This document shows, piece after piece, positions 25,528-35,445 of a stretch of DNA of 64,000 nucleotides (the first letter of the stretch is position 1; the number at the start of each line of letters is the position of its first letter). The notes below the pieces were generated by a model. That model had not been told where the DNA came from. It saw nothing but the letters and a program-made list of their open reading frames with translations, and did not search any database. Origin of the DNA: Xylanimonas allomyrinae (GTDB lineage: Bacteria > Actinomycetota > Actinomycetes > Actinomycetales > Cellulomonadaceae); assembly GCF_004135345.1 (NCBI RefSeq), contig NZ_CP035495.1:1178001-1242000 (forward strand). The letters run 5' to 3'. Made by a program: the position numbers and the translations under genes.

Positions 25528-26610
25528 GTGTTCAAGGAACGTACAAGCGTCGGGCTGGACGTGCACGCGCGGTCGGTCGTCGCGGCCGCGATCGACGGGC
25601 AGACCGGCGAGGTTCTCTCGCGGCGGCTGACTCCTGCGTATGCGGACGTTGTCACATGGCTGGCCGGGCTCCCGGGCCCGGTGGCGGTGACGTACGAGGC
25701 TGGACCGACGGGATTCGGCCTCTACCGTGCGCTGACCGGCGCGGGGATCGAGTGCGTGGTCGCGGCGCCCTCGAAGCTGCAGCGTCCGGCCGGGGATCGG
25801 GTCAAGACGGACGCGCGTGACGCGCTGCACCTGGCGAAGCTGCTGCGTCTGGGCGAGGTCACCGCGGTCGAGGTCCCGACGGTGGAGCGGGAGGCGGCCC
25901 GGGATCTGGTGCGTGCGCGCGAGGACGTGCGCGCAGACCTGATGCGGGCCCGGCACCGGCTCTCGAAGATGCTGCTGCGCCACGGGATCGTCTACAGCGG
26001 CGGGAGGGCATGGACCCAGGACCACGACTACTGGCTGCGCCGGCAGCGGTTCGACCAGCGGGCTGCGGCGAGCACCTTCGACGCCTACTACGACACGGTG
26101 AAGCTGATCGAGGCGCGCCGTGACGTGCTGGACAAGGAGATCGTCGCCATGGCGGGTGACGGCGAGTACACCGCCGTCACCAACAGGTTGTGCGCCCTGC
26201 GCGGGATCGCGACCCTGACCGGGTTCGCGCTGGCCGTCGAGATCGGTGACTGGCACCGGTTCTCCGGCCGCACCATTGGCGCGTTCCTCGGGCTGGTCCC
26301 GACCGAGTACTCCTCGGGCGCCAGCCGATCCCAGGGCGAGATCACCAAGACGGGCAACGCGCACGTGCGTCGCCTCCTGGTCGAGGCCGCCTGGCACCAC
26401 CGCACCCGGTACGCGATCTCGGCGCACATGCTCAAGCGGTGGGAGCAGGCCTCTCCCGCGGTGCGTGCCCGCGCCGACGCGGGCAACCGGCGCCTGCACC
26501 AGCGATGGGTGACGTTCGCCGACCGCAAGAAGCGCAGCACCGTAGCCTGCGTGGGCGTGGCCCGCGAGCTCGCCGGCTGGTGCTGGTCCCTGGCCACGCT
26601 CGAGGAGTGA
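25528..26610 (+). CDS. IS110-family transposase (RNA-guided DEDD recombinase type)
   Basis: A 360-residue IS110 transposase. The RuvC-like DEDD part shows SVGLDVHARSVVAAAI, AVTYEAGPTGFGLYRAL and DRVKTDARDALHLAKLL; the C-terminal Tnp_20-type region has LRGIATLTGFALAVEIGD and the serine-bearing LGLVPTEYSSGASRSQGEI. GTG 25528 follows GGGAGG. Non-coding ends flank the gene: 25403-25527 upstream and the structured tract 26611-26930 downstream. It differs from the three tandem copies at 51-55 kb, so it is a separate IS. Confidence 0.93.
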   Translation: MFKERTSVGLDVHARSVVAAAIDGQTGEVLSRRLTPAYADVVTWLAGLPGPVAVTYEAGPTGFGLYRALTGAGIECVVAAPSKLQRPAGDRVKTDARDALHLAKLLRLGEVTAVEVPTVEREAARDLVRAREDVRADLMRARHRLSKMLLRHGIVYSGGRAWTQDHDYWLRRQRFDQRAAASTFDAYYDTVKLIEARRDVLDKEIVAMAGDGEYTAVTNRLCALRGIATLTGFALAVEIGDWHRFSGRTIGAFLGLVPTEYSSGASRSQGEITKTGNAHVRRLLVEAAWHHRTRYAISAHMLKRWEQASPAVRARADAGNRRLHQRWVTFADRKKRSTVACVGVARELAGWCWSLATLEE

Positions 26611-26851
26611 GCGGGCCAACCGACAAACGTCTTCGCCGACCCCAGGAGATGGTGGCAGCGCGTGGAGCGACTCGCGCCGAGGCTATGAGTACCCGAGAGG
26701 CCCCTGGTGGCTTCTCGGCCACGCTCGACATCTAGACCTGCGACGACGCTCCAGCCGAAGAACCGCCCTGCGGTACCCAACCCGCGCATATGAGAGTGAC
26801 CGCGCGTCGCCAACGACACGCTCACCATCACCACGCCGACGAAGACCAGCA

Positions 26852-26890
26852 CCGGGCGCCGCCAGACAACCACGGCCTGACGGCGCCCGG
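26852..26890 (+). other. Strong stem-loop downstream of IS110 transposase
   Basis: CCGGGCGCCGCCAG (26852-26865) pairs with CTGACGGCGCCCGG (26877-26890) with one mismatch and an 11-base loop. It lies about 240 bp after the transposase stop in the 510-bp stretch 26611-27120, which holds no gene. It may be part of the IS110 right end or a terminator; there is no T-run immediately after it. Confidence 0.5.
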
Positions 26891-26934
26891 CCGCGCTCTC
26901 TTGACAAGATCGGCTACATATGAGCCTCGATGTT

Positions 26935-27121
26935 GGGTCTGTACGGTCTTCGGCTCTGATGCACTTCCGGTGGTCTCCCACCGTTGGCTGGTGCTCGACG
27001 GCGTTGGCGAGCAGTTTCAGACGCGGGATCACGTTCAGACGGACGAACAGTCGGCAGAATCTGGTGGAAGGCGAGAGCCCGACCACCGAAAGTGCGCCAG
27101 AGCCGAAGACCGTACAGACCC
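26935..27121. repeat. 187-bp element bounded by 41-bp inverted repeats (MITE-like)
   Basis: The arm at 26935-26975 (starting GGGTCTGTACGGTCTTCGGC) is mirrored at 27081-27121 with three mismatches in 41. The 105-bp spacer has no complete gene; its minus strand encodes a protein-like tail (LFVRLNVIPRLKLLANAVEH) that runs into the left arm. This is either a miniature element or the two ends of a deleted IS. The right arm abuts the SCO6880 fragment exactly, so it marks the truncation point of that gene. I do not recognise the family. Confidence 0.6.
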
Positions 27122-27125
27122 CGCC

Positions 27126-27822
27126 GCAGGCGGCGGGCTCCGCGGCGCCGCCACCGTCCTGCGCCAAGAGGTCACCACGCTCAGCGCGGCACTCCGGGCA
27201 GCAGACCTGGCACCGTCGGCCATGCTCGACCCAGGCGACCTCGCCCTGACCATCCGCACCGCCTATGACCCCCCGGTCGGCGCGGCCCTCGAACGCCACG
27301 GCACCATCGGGCGCGACCTCGCCACCGCCGGACCCGTCGCCGTCACCGAGACCTGGGGACACCTGCGCTCCGACTCCACCTTCCACGCGGTCCTGTGGAT
27401 CTCCGAATGGCCGCGCTCCCTCGTCTACCGCTTCCTCGCCCCGCTCGTCCTCGCCCCCGGCGTGCGTCGCACCCTCGCCATCACGTTCACCCCGTGCGCG
27501 CCGACGTCGCCGCCCGCGACCTACGCCGCAAGAAGACCGAGTACATCTCCGACGCCGCCCAGCGAGCCCGCATCGGACAGATCGACGACGCCACCCAGAC
27601 CGCCGAATACACCGATGTCCTCCAGCAAGAAGCCGACCTCACCGCCGGCCACGGACTCCTGCGCGCCGTCGGCCTCATCGCGGTCAGCGCCCCGACACTG
27701 GACGAGCTCGAACGGGCCGTCGCGGCCGTCGAACAGGCCGCGATCCAGGCCTCCTACGAGACCCGGCGCCTCTGGGACAGCAGGCACGCGCCTTCACGCG
27801 CGCGGCACTGCCGTTGACGTGA
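27126..27822 (+). pseudogene. SCO6880-family conjugation protein, C-terminal fragment
   Basis: About 230 C-terminal residues of an SCO6880-type protein, a membrane-linked component of actinobacterial conjugative elements usually near a VirB4-like ATPase. Visible pieces: LDPGDLALTIRTAYDPPVGA, TAGPVAVTETWGHLRSDS, WISEWPRSLVYRFLAPLVL, then after a shift near 27490 RRKKTEYISDAAQRARIGQI and VEQAAIQASYETR, and after a second shift near 27770 LGQQARAFTRAALPL. Each shift is repaired by adding one C to a C-run. The N-terminal half is missing at the inverted-repeat element. Confidence 0.8.
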
Positions 27823-27862
27823 CCGGACCTGCGGGCGCCGCTCGGCCTGGGAAGATCGACGT

Positions 27863-28254
27863 GTGCCGGGTCTCCATCATGTCGAGCTGTGGGTCGCCGA
27901 CCTCGACCCTGCTGCCGCGCAGTGGGGCTGGTTGCTGACCCGAGTCGGCTTCCACCTCGAGCAGGAGTGGCCCTCGGGACAATCGTGGTCCGCGGGCGGG
28001 GCGTACCTGACCTTCACGACGTCGCCGACGATGACGAACCCGGTCCATGACCGCACGAACGCCGGGCTGAACCACCTCGCGTTCCATGCCGGCCCCACGA
28101 CGGCGGTCGACGCGATCATGGCCGATGCCCCCGCCCACGGCTGGACCCCGCTGTACCAGGACCGCTACCCCACGCCGGCGGCCCACTGCACTACGCCGGC
28201 TGGCTGGAGAACCCGGCAGGCTTCAAGGCCGAGGTCGTCGCCGACCCCCGCTGA
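27863..28254 (+). pseudogene. VOC family protein with single-base frameshift
   Basis: From GTG 27863 a VOC/glyoxalase-type module reads LHHVELWVADLDPAAAQWGW, GGAYLTFTTSP and LNHLAFHAG. Near 28168 the frame is lost; one more C in the run TACCCCACG restores HAGGPLHYAGWLENPAGFK and a natural stop at 28252-28254. Reconstructed length about 130 residues. The gene is either newly broken or intact with a sequencing deletion. Substrate unknown. Confidence 0.75.
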
Positions 28255-28280
28255 ACGCCGTCGTCGCCTGAACCTCGGGC

Positions 28281-29116
28281 CTACGGCGCCGCCGCGGGTT
28301 CGCAGGCCCCGTCAAGGAAGCCCGTCAGCGCATGCGCCCACTCCTCGAAGGCATCCAGGTGGGCGTCGTGCGACCCCCGTGCAAGGTCCACGCGCGTCAC
28401 GCGGCGACCACGTCCCACGAACGCAGCCTTCTGGTCCTCGCTGAACATCCCGTCAGGGGCGTAGACGACGAGAGTGGGCGCGTCCACGCTCTCCCACTCG
28501 ACCCACCGCGGAACGGCCACCGCCGTGATCGTCGCCTCCATGACATCCGCGTCGAACCGCGCGAAGAGCCCTCCGGCGCGTTCCTCGAGGTCCGCAGCCC
28601 ACGACCGCGCCAGCGGGCCCCCGCCCAGCACCTGCACCGCCGACTCTCGGCTCGCGAACGGCACCGGCCAGGAACGGAAGAAGTCCCCCAGCCTGGCCTG
28701 GCCAGCGGGCGTGCCACTGCCCTCGTCGCACTCCAGAAGCACAAGCCTGCGCACCAGGTCCGGCCGGGCGGCCGCCGTGAGCATCGCCGTGTGCGCCCCA
28801 TCGACTGGCCCACCAGGTCCACCGGCTCGTTCGCCTCGCGCTCGATGACCCGCACGACGTCGCGCACGTACGCCTCACGGGAGAGATCCCCCGGCCGGCG
28901 GGTGCTGCGTCCGTGACCCCGCAGATCGACCAGCACCACCTTGCGGCCCTCGAGCGCCTGCGCGGTCGGGACCATCTCGCTGGCGCTACCCGCAAGCCCG
29001 TGCAGGACGACCACCGCAGGCCCTGCCCCGTCGAAGACCATGAACGAGACCGTCACGCCGTCGTCGGTGACCACCTCACGCCTCGCGAACCCCACCGCAG
29101 CACTGTACGAGGGCAC
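28281..29116 (-). pseudogene. Alpha/beta hydrolase with single-base frameshift
   Basis: The N-terminal part from GTG 29116 shows MVFDGAGPAVVVLHGLAGSA, VVLVDLRGHGRSTRRPGDLS and DLVGQSMG, the nucleophile elbow. Immediately after it the frame shifts near 28800; one extra G in GATGGGGCG joins it to AHTAMLTAAARPDLVRRLVL and the C-terminal half ending in LARGSHDAHLDAFEEWA, which carries the catalytic His. Reconstructed length is about 278 residues, normal for the family. It is convergent with the VOC gene. Confidence 0.78.
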
Positions 29117-29236
29117 GACCCCCGGCCGCAGACAGCGCCCAGCGAGCGGACCCGGGAACTCCCACCACCATCCCCAGGCTCCGGGCTCGCCGCGACGCGG
29201 GACCCTCGCCACGGCCACCTCGATAACGTTGCCGAT

Positions 29237-29434
29237 ATGACCCCAGACGAGATGTTCGACTACTGCCTCGCCATGCCGGGCGCGTACCTCGACCACCCGT
29301 TCGGCCCCGAACACTCCGCCGTCCGACTCAAGGCCCCCACGATGGACAGCGGCCGGATCTTCGCCGAGGTGTTCACCCTCAAAGGCGGCGGCTTGATCGA
29401 TCTTGTCGAGGGCTTCGCGGAGGTCGTCGGGTAG
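29237..29434 (+). pseudogene. MmcQ/YjbR-like protein, truncated
   Basis: The first ~50 residues (DEMFDYCLAMPGAYLDHPFG, then HSAVRLKAPTMDSGRIFAEV) match the start of MmcQ/YjbR-type proteins. The rest, including the usual LR..Y..V.PGYHMNKxHW part, is replaced by sequence that belongs to a minus-strand remnant. The join is near 29395, so a rearrangement cut the gene. The stop at 29432 is accidental. Confidence 0.6.
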
Positions 29435-29569
29435 CGGCTTTCTGATGGGCAGGGTCTGTTTGCCGACCTTCGCCCAGGTCGTGCGGTACAGGCGGGCGGG
29501 CGTGACGAACTTCTTGACCACCAGCCGGTCGTGGTCCAGGGCAGCGGCAAAGTCGCCCTGGTCGAACAC
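29400..29569 (-). pseudogene. Unrecognised minus-strand coding remnant
   Basis: On the minus strand the segment reads FDQGDFAAALDHDRLVVKKF, VTPARLYRTTWAKVGKQTLP and KPLPDDLREALDKID, protein-like with good GC3, but it has no start of its own and merges into the truncated MmcQ gene at about 29395. It is evidently a piece of another gene brought here by the same rearrangement. Family not recognised. Confidence 0.4.
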
Positions 29570-29696
29570 CGGGGGAACGGGTTGGGTAAGGACTCGTCGC
29601 CGGACGAGGCACGAGGCCTCTGGACATCCTCACGCGCGTGGCGCAGGTCACATGTCTTGGGTGTTGCGATCCTCGCCCTGTCCCGACGTAGTGGGC

Positions 29697-30517
29697 ATGA
29701 GAACTCGAGCCGTCACGTCCCTCCTCGTGCTCGCCGCGGTCGCGGCGACCGCTGCGTGCTCAAAGGCCGCACCGTCTGCCATGTCCGCCGACGCCGTCGC
29801 TGGACGCTACGGGTACCGCGTCGCCGACGCGACGCTCACGCCGGTGTACGCGCTCGTGCCTGGGTTCAAAAAGACCCGTCTGATCTCTACGCCCGCGACC
29901 TCCTGATTGAGGACTGCTTGAACGGTGTGGTGCAGTACACGCCGAAGTCTCCAGACAGCCGGTGGGACGGCGCAGACCCGCGCACCGGCCAGTGGACGCT
30001 CGACGAGGCGACCGCCCAGGCGAGCGGGTACCCGTTCCTGCGTGAGCGCCCGCCGGCCGCTGAGGGGATCCCGGCCGATGTCGTTGTGACGGACGCGCTG
30101 CAGAAGACGATGGCGTCGTGTGCGGCGAAGGCAAACGAGCGTGTTGGCAAGGCACCGGAGCGGCTGCTCAACGACATCGAGACGGCAGGCTGGAACGCGC
30201 TGGACGGGGCGCCGGAGGCGAAGAAGGCGATCGCGGACTGGCGCACGTGTATGGCTCCGGTCGGGCTCGTTGATCTTCCTGCGGACCCAAGCGACATGCC
30301 GCCGACCTCGGTGGTCGCGCGTCCCGGCCAGGCGGACAACCCTGGTGTGCCGCTGACCAACCAGGAGCGGACGGTCGCCGTCGCGGACGCCAGGTGCCGC
30401 GCACAGGTCGACTACTACGGGACCGAACTGCGGCTGCGCGCGCAGGGTGAGCTCACGGCGATCGGCGCGAATCTCAAGGAGTTCGAGGCCGCGCGCGCGG
30501 GCTACCAGGAGCACTAG
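29697..30517 (+). pseudogene. Lipoprotein with single-base frameshift, first gene of exporter cluster
   Basis: ATG 29697 begins a lipoprotein signal (LLVLAAVAATAACSK, lipobox AAC). The frame is lost at GGTTCAAAAAGACC near 29868; one more A restores GFKKDPSDLYARDLLIEDCL and the remaining ~200 residues to the stop at 30517. The mature part has paired cysteines (IEDCLNGVV, MASCAAKA, DWRTCMAPV, DARCRAQVD). It precedes the PG-binding adaptor by 39 bp and is probably co-transcribed. Function unknown. Confidence 0.7.
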
Positions 30518-30556
30518 AAGAACGTCGACGCCGTCGTCGCAGAGCGGGGCTGAGAC

Positions 30557-31711
30557 GTGGCACGCAAGAAGCGCACTGGCGTGAGGGTCGTGGGCTTGGT
30601 CGTCGCGGCGGCCTTGCTCATCGGCGGCGGGTGGGCTCTGGCCCAGCAGATGGTCTCTCCGGACCAGGTCGCAGCGCGCGCCGAGCCGCCCGCTCCGGTG
30701 CCTGTCGTCGCGCCGCTGCGCGAGGGGTACCTGCACGGCGCGGTGACGATGTCGGTGACCGCCGGGCAGAGCGGCGTCCACGACGTCGTCGCCCCGGCGA
30801 CGCTGACCGGTGTCGTGACGGCGAGCGACCTCGTACCGGGGGCCTCTGTGACGGCAGGAGCATCGCTGGCGCGGGTCAACGGTAGGCCCGTGATCGTCCT
30901 GACGGGCTCGTTCCCGTTGTACCGGGACCTGGTGGCGGGCGACTCGGGCGACGACGTCAGGATGCTCCAGCAAGCTCTGATCGACGCGGGCCTGCTCACC
31001 GGTCGGGCCGACGGCGTGCTTGGGGCGCGGACGCTCACCGCGGTTCGGCAGCTATACAAGCACGTCGGGTTCACCGCGCCCACTGCGGCGTCCAGCCCGA
31101 CCGCCGACACCGGGAGCGCGCGGGGCGGAAACACGCCGGGCGACGGCGCGACGCCGCCTGCGCCGCCGAGCACGCAGACCTCTGTCGATGCGGCCGAGCT
31201 GGTCTTCACGCCCACGCTCCCGGCGACGGTGACGTCCGTCCTCGCGGTCGGCACGCCCGTCGAGACGGGCAAGCCCGTCGCGACGCTCGCAGCCGGGGCG
31301 ACGCAGTTGACGGCGGACCTGCCGCCCGAGTCGATCGGGTCACTGGCGGCGGGTGCGACGGGCACGTTCACGGACGCCGACGGCAAGGCCGGCACCGCGG
31401 TCCTGATGTCCCTCACGTCTGGCGCCGACGGACAGATGCGCGTGCTCTGGGCACCGACCGGCGCCGTGGAGCCGGGGACGACGTACGTGCTGTCGATCGA
31501 GAACCCTGCCGCGCAGGCCGACAAGATGCTCCTCGCCCCGGTCGCTGCCGTGGTGTCACGCGGCGGTGCGGACGCGGTTCAGCTCCGTGACGGCGCCACG
31601 TTCCGCGAGGTCCAGGTCAAGGTCGTCGGCGTCGAGGGCGCCGTCGCGGCAGTTCAGCCCGTTGGAGACGAGCCCACGCTCAAGGCCGGGGTGGAGGTGC
31701 GTCTTGGCTGA
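30557..31711 (+). CDS. Membrane-anchored adaptor with peptidoglycan-binding domain
   Basis: A 384-residue protein: a TM anchor at residues ~8-28 (VVGLVVAAALLIGGGWALAQ), an HlyD/MacA-like beta domain (TLTGVVTASDLVPGASV), a PG_binding_1 domain (YRDLVAGDSGDDVRMLQQAL, then DAGLLTGRADGVLGARTLTA) and a C-terminal beta-barrel. It resembles periplasmic adaptor proteins adapted to Gram-positive walls and should work with the MacB-like ABC protein that overlaps its 3' end by 8 bp. The exported substrate is unknown. Confidence 0.82.
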   Translation: MARKKRTGVRVVGLVVAAALLIGGGWALAQQMVSPDQVAARAEPPAPVPVVAPLREGYLHGAVTMSVTAGQSGVHDVVAPATLTGVVTASDLVPGASVTAGASLARVNGRPVIVLTGSFPLYRDLVAGDSGDDVRMLQQALIDAGLLTGRADGVLGARTLTAVRQLYKHVGFTAPTAASSPTADTGSARGGNTPGDGATPPAPPSTQTSVDAAELVFTPTLPATVTSVLAVGTPVETGKPVATLAAGATQLTADLPPESIGSLAAGATGTFTDADGKAGTAVLMSLTSGADGQMRVLWAPTGAVEPGTTYVLSIENPAAQADKMLLAPVAAVVSRGGADAVQLRDGATFREVQVKVVGVEGAVAAVQPVGDEPTLKAGVEVRLG

Positions 31712-33575
31712 CGCGCCCCTGATCTCGCTGCACGGCATCACGCGCCGGTTCTCCGACGGCACCGTCGCAGTCGCCGGAGTCGACCTCGACGTCGACCCCG
31801 GTGAAGTCGTCGCGATCGTCGGCCCGTCCGGTTCGGGGAAGTCGACACTCCTCAACGTCCTCGGCCTGCTCGACAAGCCCTCGTCCGGGTCGATCATGCT
31901 CGGAGGGGTCGACGTGAGCGGCCTCGACGACGGCGCACGCTCGGACCTGCGCTCCGCCGATCTCGCGTTCGTGTTCCAGCGCGCCCACCTGCTCCCGTCG
32001 CTCACCGTCGCCGAGAACGTCGGCATTGGCATCGAGTACTCACCCGACCGGCGCGACACCGACGCCCGCGTCGGGGACGCGCTCGAGCGGTGCGGGCTCG
32101 GCCCCAAAGCCGACGCGCTCGCCCGGACGCTTTCTGGCGGCGAGATGCAGCGCGCGGCGATCGCGCGCGCCTTGGTGCGTCGGGCACAGCTCTGGCTGGC
32201 CGACGAGCCGACCGGCAATCTCGACAGCGCGCAGTCCGTCCTGATCATCGACGAGCTGCGCGCGCGCGCCGCCGACGCTGGCGCCGCCCTTATCGTCGTC
32301 ACCCACGAGCCCGACATCGCCGCCCGCCTCGGCCGCACGGTTACGCTCCGCGACGGTCGCGTGGTTTCCGACCTCGGTGGAAGCAACCGCGGTATGCAGT
32401 CGCTGACGCCGCCGAACGCCCCCGCCCGCCGGACGCTCGGGCTCGTCCGGGCGCTGCGCACCTGCGCGACCATGCTCCGGGCCCGCACCCCCGGCGCCCG
32501 GGCAGGCGTCGTCGCAGCCAGCATCGCCGTCGCACTCACCGTCACCGCGCTCGGCCTCTCACAGAGCGCGGCCGCGCAGGTCACCGGCCTCTTCGACGCT
32601 CAACGCGCAGCCCAGGTCACCGCAAGCCTCAGCCGCGAAGACGCCACCATCCCCTGGAACGTCCGGGTCGCCGAGGTGCGCTCCTTCCCCGGCGTCACGG
32701 GCACCGAACTGTGGACCCTGTATCAGCAACTCCCCGTGGCGATCGGGGACTACGTCACCGGCACTGCCGACGTCGTCACCACTGCCGCCACACCCGGCGC
32801 AGCGAGCGGCACCACGATCGCGTGGGCGCCCCACACCGAGCACCGTCTCACCTCCGGTGAGGCCCTCGTCGGCTCAGCCCTCGCGCGCCGCCTCGGCCTC
32901 GCGTCGATCGACGCCGGACCCGAGATCACCGTCGCCGGCCAGCGCCTGCGTGTCGTCGGACTCCTCGACTCCGAACGAACCGGAACCGCAGCCGGGACCA
33001 TTTTCGTCTCCGACGACGCCCTCTCCCACCTATCCGGATCGCTCTCCGCGACCCTCTTCGTAACCACCGTCCCCGGTGGCGCACGCCAAGTCGCTGACGT
33101 GCTCAAGCCGCTCGCCGACCCGTTCGGACAGGCACGCATCGACATCGATCCCGTGCTCGGGCCCGAGGCATTCGCCGGCGCGCTCACCGACTCCGTCGGC
33201 GTCAGCCTCCAGGTCCTCGCCGTGGTCGCCGCGCTCGCCGGGCTCGGCACCGTGGTCTTCGTCAACCTGCTCGGCATCACCTCCCGCAGAGCCGAGCTCG
33301 GCGTCAGGCGGGCGTTCGGAGCACGCCGAGGCGAGATCGCGGTCATTGTCGCGTCAGAGTGCGCCGCCCGCTCCCTTCTCGGGGCCGTCATCGGACTGCT
33401 CGTCGGGCTGGTCGCGATCCTCGCCGTGACCATCACGGCCCGTTGGGAGCCCGTCTTCGACCTGCGCCTGCTGTCGGTACCACTCGCCGGGGCGCTCTTC
33501 TTCGGCCTCGTCGGCGGGGTCGCGCCCGCGGTTCACGCCGCCCGGATCGAGCCCGCCGACGCGGTGCGCTCGTGA
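31704..33575 (+). CDS. MacB-like ABC transporter, fused ATPase and permease
   Basis: A 623-residue fusion. The ATPase part (1-225) has Walker A GPSGSGKST, signature LSGGEMQRAAIARALV and Walker B LWLADEPTGNLDS, of the LolD/MacB type. The permease part has one TM near residue 270, a large extracytoplasmic domain, and three C-terminal TMs with RRAELGVRRAFGARRGEI, the FtsX/MacB loop. TTG 31704 was chosen for the GGAGG seven bases upstream and the coupling overlap with the adaptor stop; no ATG or GTG fits. It drives mechanotransmission-type export with the adaptor. Confidence 0.86.
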   Translation: MADAPLISLHGITRRFSDGTVAVAGVDLDVDPGEVVAIVGPSGSGKSTLLNVLGLLDKPSSGSIMLGGVDVSGLDDGARSDLRSADLAFVFQRAHLLPSLTVAENVGIGIEYSPDRRDTDARVGDALERCGLGPKADALARTLSGGEMQRAAIARALVRRAQLWLADEPTGNLDSAQSVLIIDELRARAADAGAALIVVTHEPDIAARLGRTVTLRDGRVVSDLGGSNRGMQSLTPPNAPARRTLGLVRALRTCATMLRARTPGARAGVVAASIAVALTVTALGLSQSAAAQVTGLFDAQRAAQVTASLSREDATIPWNVRVAEVRSFPGVTGTELWTLYQQLPVAIGDYVTGTADVVTTAATPGAASGTTIAWAPHTEHRLTSGEALVGSALARRLGLASIDAGPEITVAGQRLRVVGLLDSERTGTAAGTIFVSDDALSHLSGSLSATLFVTTVPGGARQVADVLKPLADPFGQARIDIDPVLGPEAFAGALTDSVGVSLQVLAVVAALAGLGTVVFVNLLGITSRRAELGVRRAFGARRGEIAVIVASECAARSLLGAVIGLLVGLVAILAVTITARWEPVFDLRLLSVPLAGALFFGLVGGVAPAVHAARIEPADAVRS

Positions 33576-33666
33576 AGGCGCCGTCTCGCACGACTCGGAG
33601 CGCGCCGCCCGTGGGCCGCAGGACCGGGCAGGCGAAACTAAGGGCGTCACGCGAGAGGAGCGTCTG

Positions 33667-34200
33667 ATGCCGCCCGAGGCACTGCAGAACGCGTCGTTCA
33701 CGCGCTGCTTCCGCACGAACTACGACGACATTCATGCCTACCTCGCCCGGCGGGTCGACCCGCAGCTCGCCGACGACCTCACCGCCGAGGTCTTCGCGAG
33801 GGCTTGGAACGCATGGCACAACGCCCCCGAACCCGCTCGACCCTGGCTGTTCGGCATCGCCCGTCACCTCGTCGCCGACCGCTACCGCGCACAGAACCAG
33901 GAAGACGAGCTCCATGCCCGGCTCGACAACGAGCGAACCAACACCCAAGACGAGGTCGGCGGCGTCGAGACCGCTCTCGACGTGCGCGCTGCCTGGGCTC
34001 AGCTCCCCGGACGCGATCGGGAGGTCCTAGCGCTCATCGCGTGGGACGGCCTGACCGTCTCCGAAGCCGCCGCCGCCCTGCACCTCCCGCGGCCCGCGTT
34101 CTCGATGCGCCTGACACGCGCCAGACGGCGCCTCAAACACCTCCTTGAACAAGGAGAACCCGCCCCCATGATCCCGTCGCTCGAAAGGAGCCCGCGATGA
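33667..34200 (+). CDS. ECF-type RNA polymerase sigma factor
   Basis: A 177-residue sigma-70 family protein. Region 2 includes YLARRVDPQLADDLTAEVF and ARAWNAWHNAPEPARPWLFG; region 4 has LPGRDREVLALIAWDGLTVS followed by the helix-turn-helix and RLTRARRRLKHLL. GAGAGGAG precedes ATG 33667. The stop overlaps the ATG of the CU044_5270-type gene (ATGA). In this arrangement the downstream membrane protein often acts as a cognate regulator, so the sigma factor may control the exporter cluster just upstream. Confidence 0.9.
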   Translation: MPPEALQNASFTRCFRTNYDDIHAYLARRVDPQLADDLTAEVFARAWNAWHNAPEPARPWLFGIARHLVADRYRAQNQEDELHARLDNERTNTQDEVGGVETALDVRAAWAQLPGRDREVLALIAWDGLTVSEAAAALHLPRPAFSMRLTRARRRLKHLLEQGEPAPMIPSLERSPR

Positions 34201-35025
34201 ACCGCCACCTCTCCGACGACGACGTGATGCGGGCACTGGCCGAGATGAACCCCGTGCCGCCCGGTTCGACCAGATCCGCAACCGAAGCGATCCGACGTGA
34301 GGCGCTGCTCGAACGCATCACGTCGACCCCTCCCACGGGGGCCGCGCCTTTCCCACGCAGGCGCCTGGGCGCACGCATCGCCGCCCTGCTCGGCGCGATC
34401 GCGGTCGCCCTCGCCGCGGTCTTCGGGGCCGCCAGCCCCGCGACAGCCGAGAGCGTCCTACGAGACACCGCCGCGGCCGCGGCGACCGTCAGCCTGGGCG
34501 ACGGCCAGTACTGGCACGTTCGCTCCCAGGTCCAATACCCCAACCTGCCACAGACCACTTGGGAGCTCTGGCAGTCCGATACCCGCATGCTCATCCGCGA
34601 CAGCCTCCCGGCTGCCATGGCCGCCGCCGAGAAGGGCACCGACACGCTCGACCCGAACCTCATCCGGGTCCGAGACATGACCAGCTCCGTCGAGGGTGAC
34701 CTCCCGCCCCGGTTCGGCGGCGACCTGAGAATGACCGCCCAGGAGATCGCCCTGCTCCCCACAGACCCCGACGAGCTGCGCCGCCGCATCCTGCAACGCA
34801 TCGATTGGCGCCCCTACGGCGACGACTACACCGTCTGGGACACCGTCCTCGGACTACTGTGGACCGACCCGCTCTCTCCAGCCCAGCGCCAGGCCGCTTG
34901 GGAAGTCCTCGCCGACATCGGGAAAGCCCGCCTCCTCGGCGAGCAGACCGACGCCGCCCTCTCTGACAGGCTTCTCTGAGACATGACGTCCGGGTCTGAT
35001 GAGGCTGGGCGGGGATCGGAGAAGC

Positions 35026-35445
35026 ATGGAGCAGTTCGGTAGCGTCTCGACCATGGTGGTCGAGGAGGAGGGCCCTCGGGCGGATCGGCCCAAGCGGCGG
35101 GTCTTCACCGCGGACTTCAAGCGGCGGATCGTCGCGGAGTACGACGCGGCCCCGCGGGGGTCGAAGGGTGCGGTGTTGCGCCGTGAGGGCTTGTACGACT
35201 CGCATGTGCTGGAGTGGAGGGCGGCGATCGCGGCGGGCACCCTGGACGCCTCGTCGGCGCGGCGGGGCCGTGCGCCGCGTGATGCGGAGCAGGCGCGGAT
35301 CGTCGAGCTCGAGCGGCAGGTCAAGCGGTTGGAGGCCGAGGCTGCCGTCAAGGACAAGGTGATCGCGGATCGTGAGGCCGCGCTCGAGGTCTTGGGAAAA
35401 GGTGTCGCGTTCTTGGAGGCTCTGTCGAGCAAGAACGCCCGATGA
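35026..35445 (+). CDS. IS3-family transposase OrfA
   Basis: A 139-residue DNA-binding subunit: HTH region KRRVFTADFKRRIVAEYDAA followed by a leucine-zipper-like coiled coil IVELERQVKRLEAEAAVKD. Its stop overlaps the ATG of orfB (ATGA), so OrfB may be made by coupling rather than only as an OrfAB frameshift product. A GGGAAAAGG run at 35394-35402 could allow slippage but is not a canonical A6G site. Confidence 0.88.
   Translation: MEQFGSVSTMVVEEEGPRADRPKRRVFTADFKRRIVAEYDAAPRGSKGAVLRREGLYDSHVLEWRAAIAAGTLDASSARRGRAPRDAEQARIVELERQVKRLEAEAAVKDKVIADREAALEVLGKGVAFLEALSSKNAR

Noticed and set aside
28800-29868. Programmed frameshifts in the hydrolase and lipoprotein genes
   Set aside because: The sites are plain homopolymers without stimulatory structure and the families are not known for recoding; a missing base is simpler.
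35394-35402. Programmed frameshift signal in IS3 orfA
   Set aside because: The run is only AAAA without a canonical slippery heptamer, and orfB has its own ATG in an ATGA overlap, which explains its translation by coupling.
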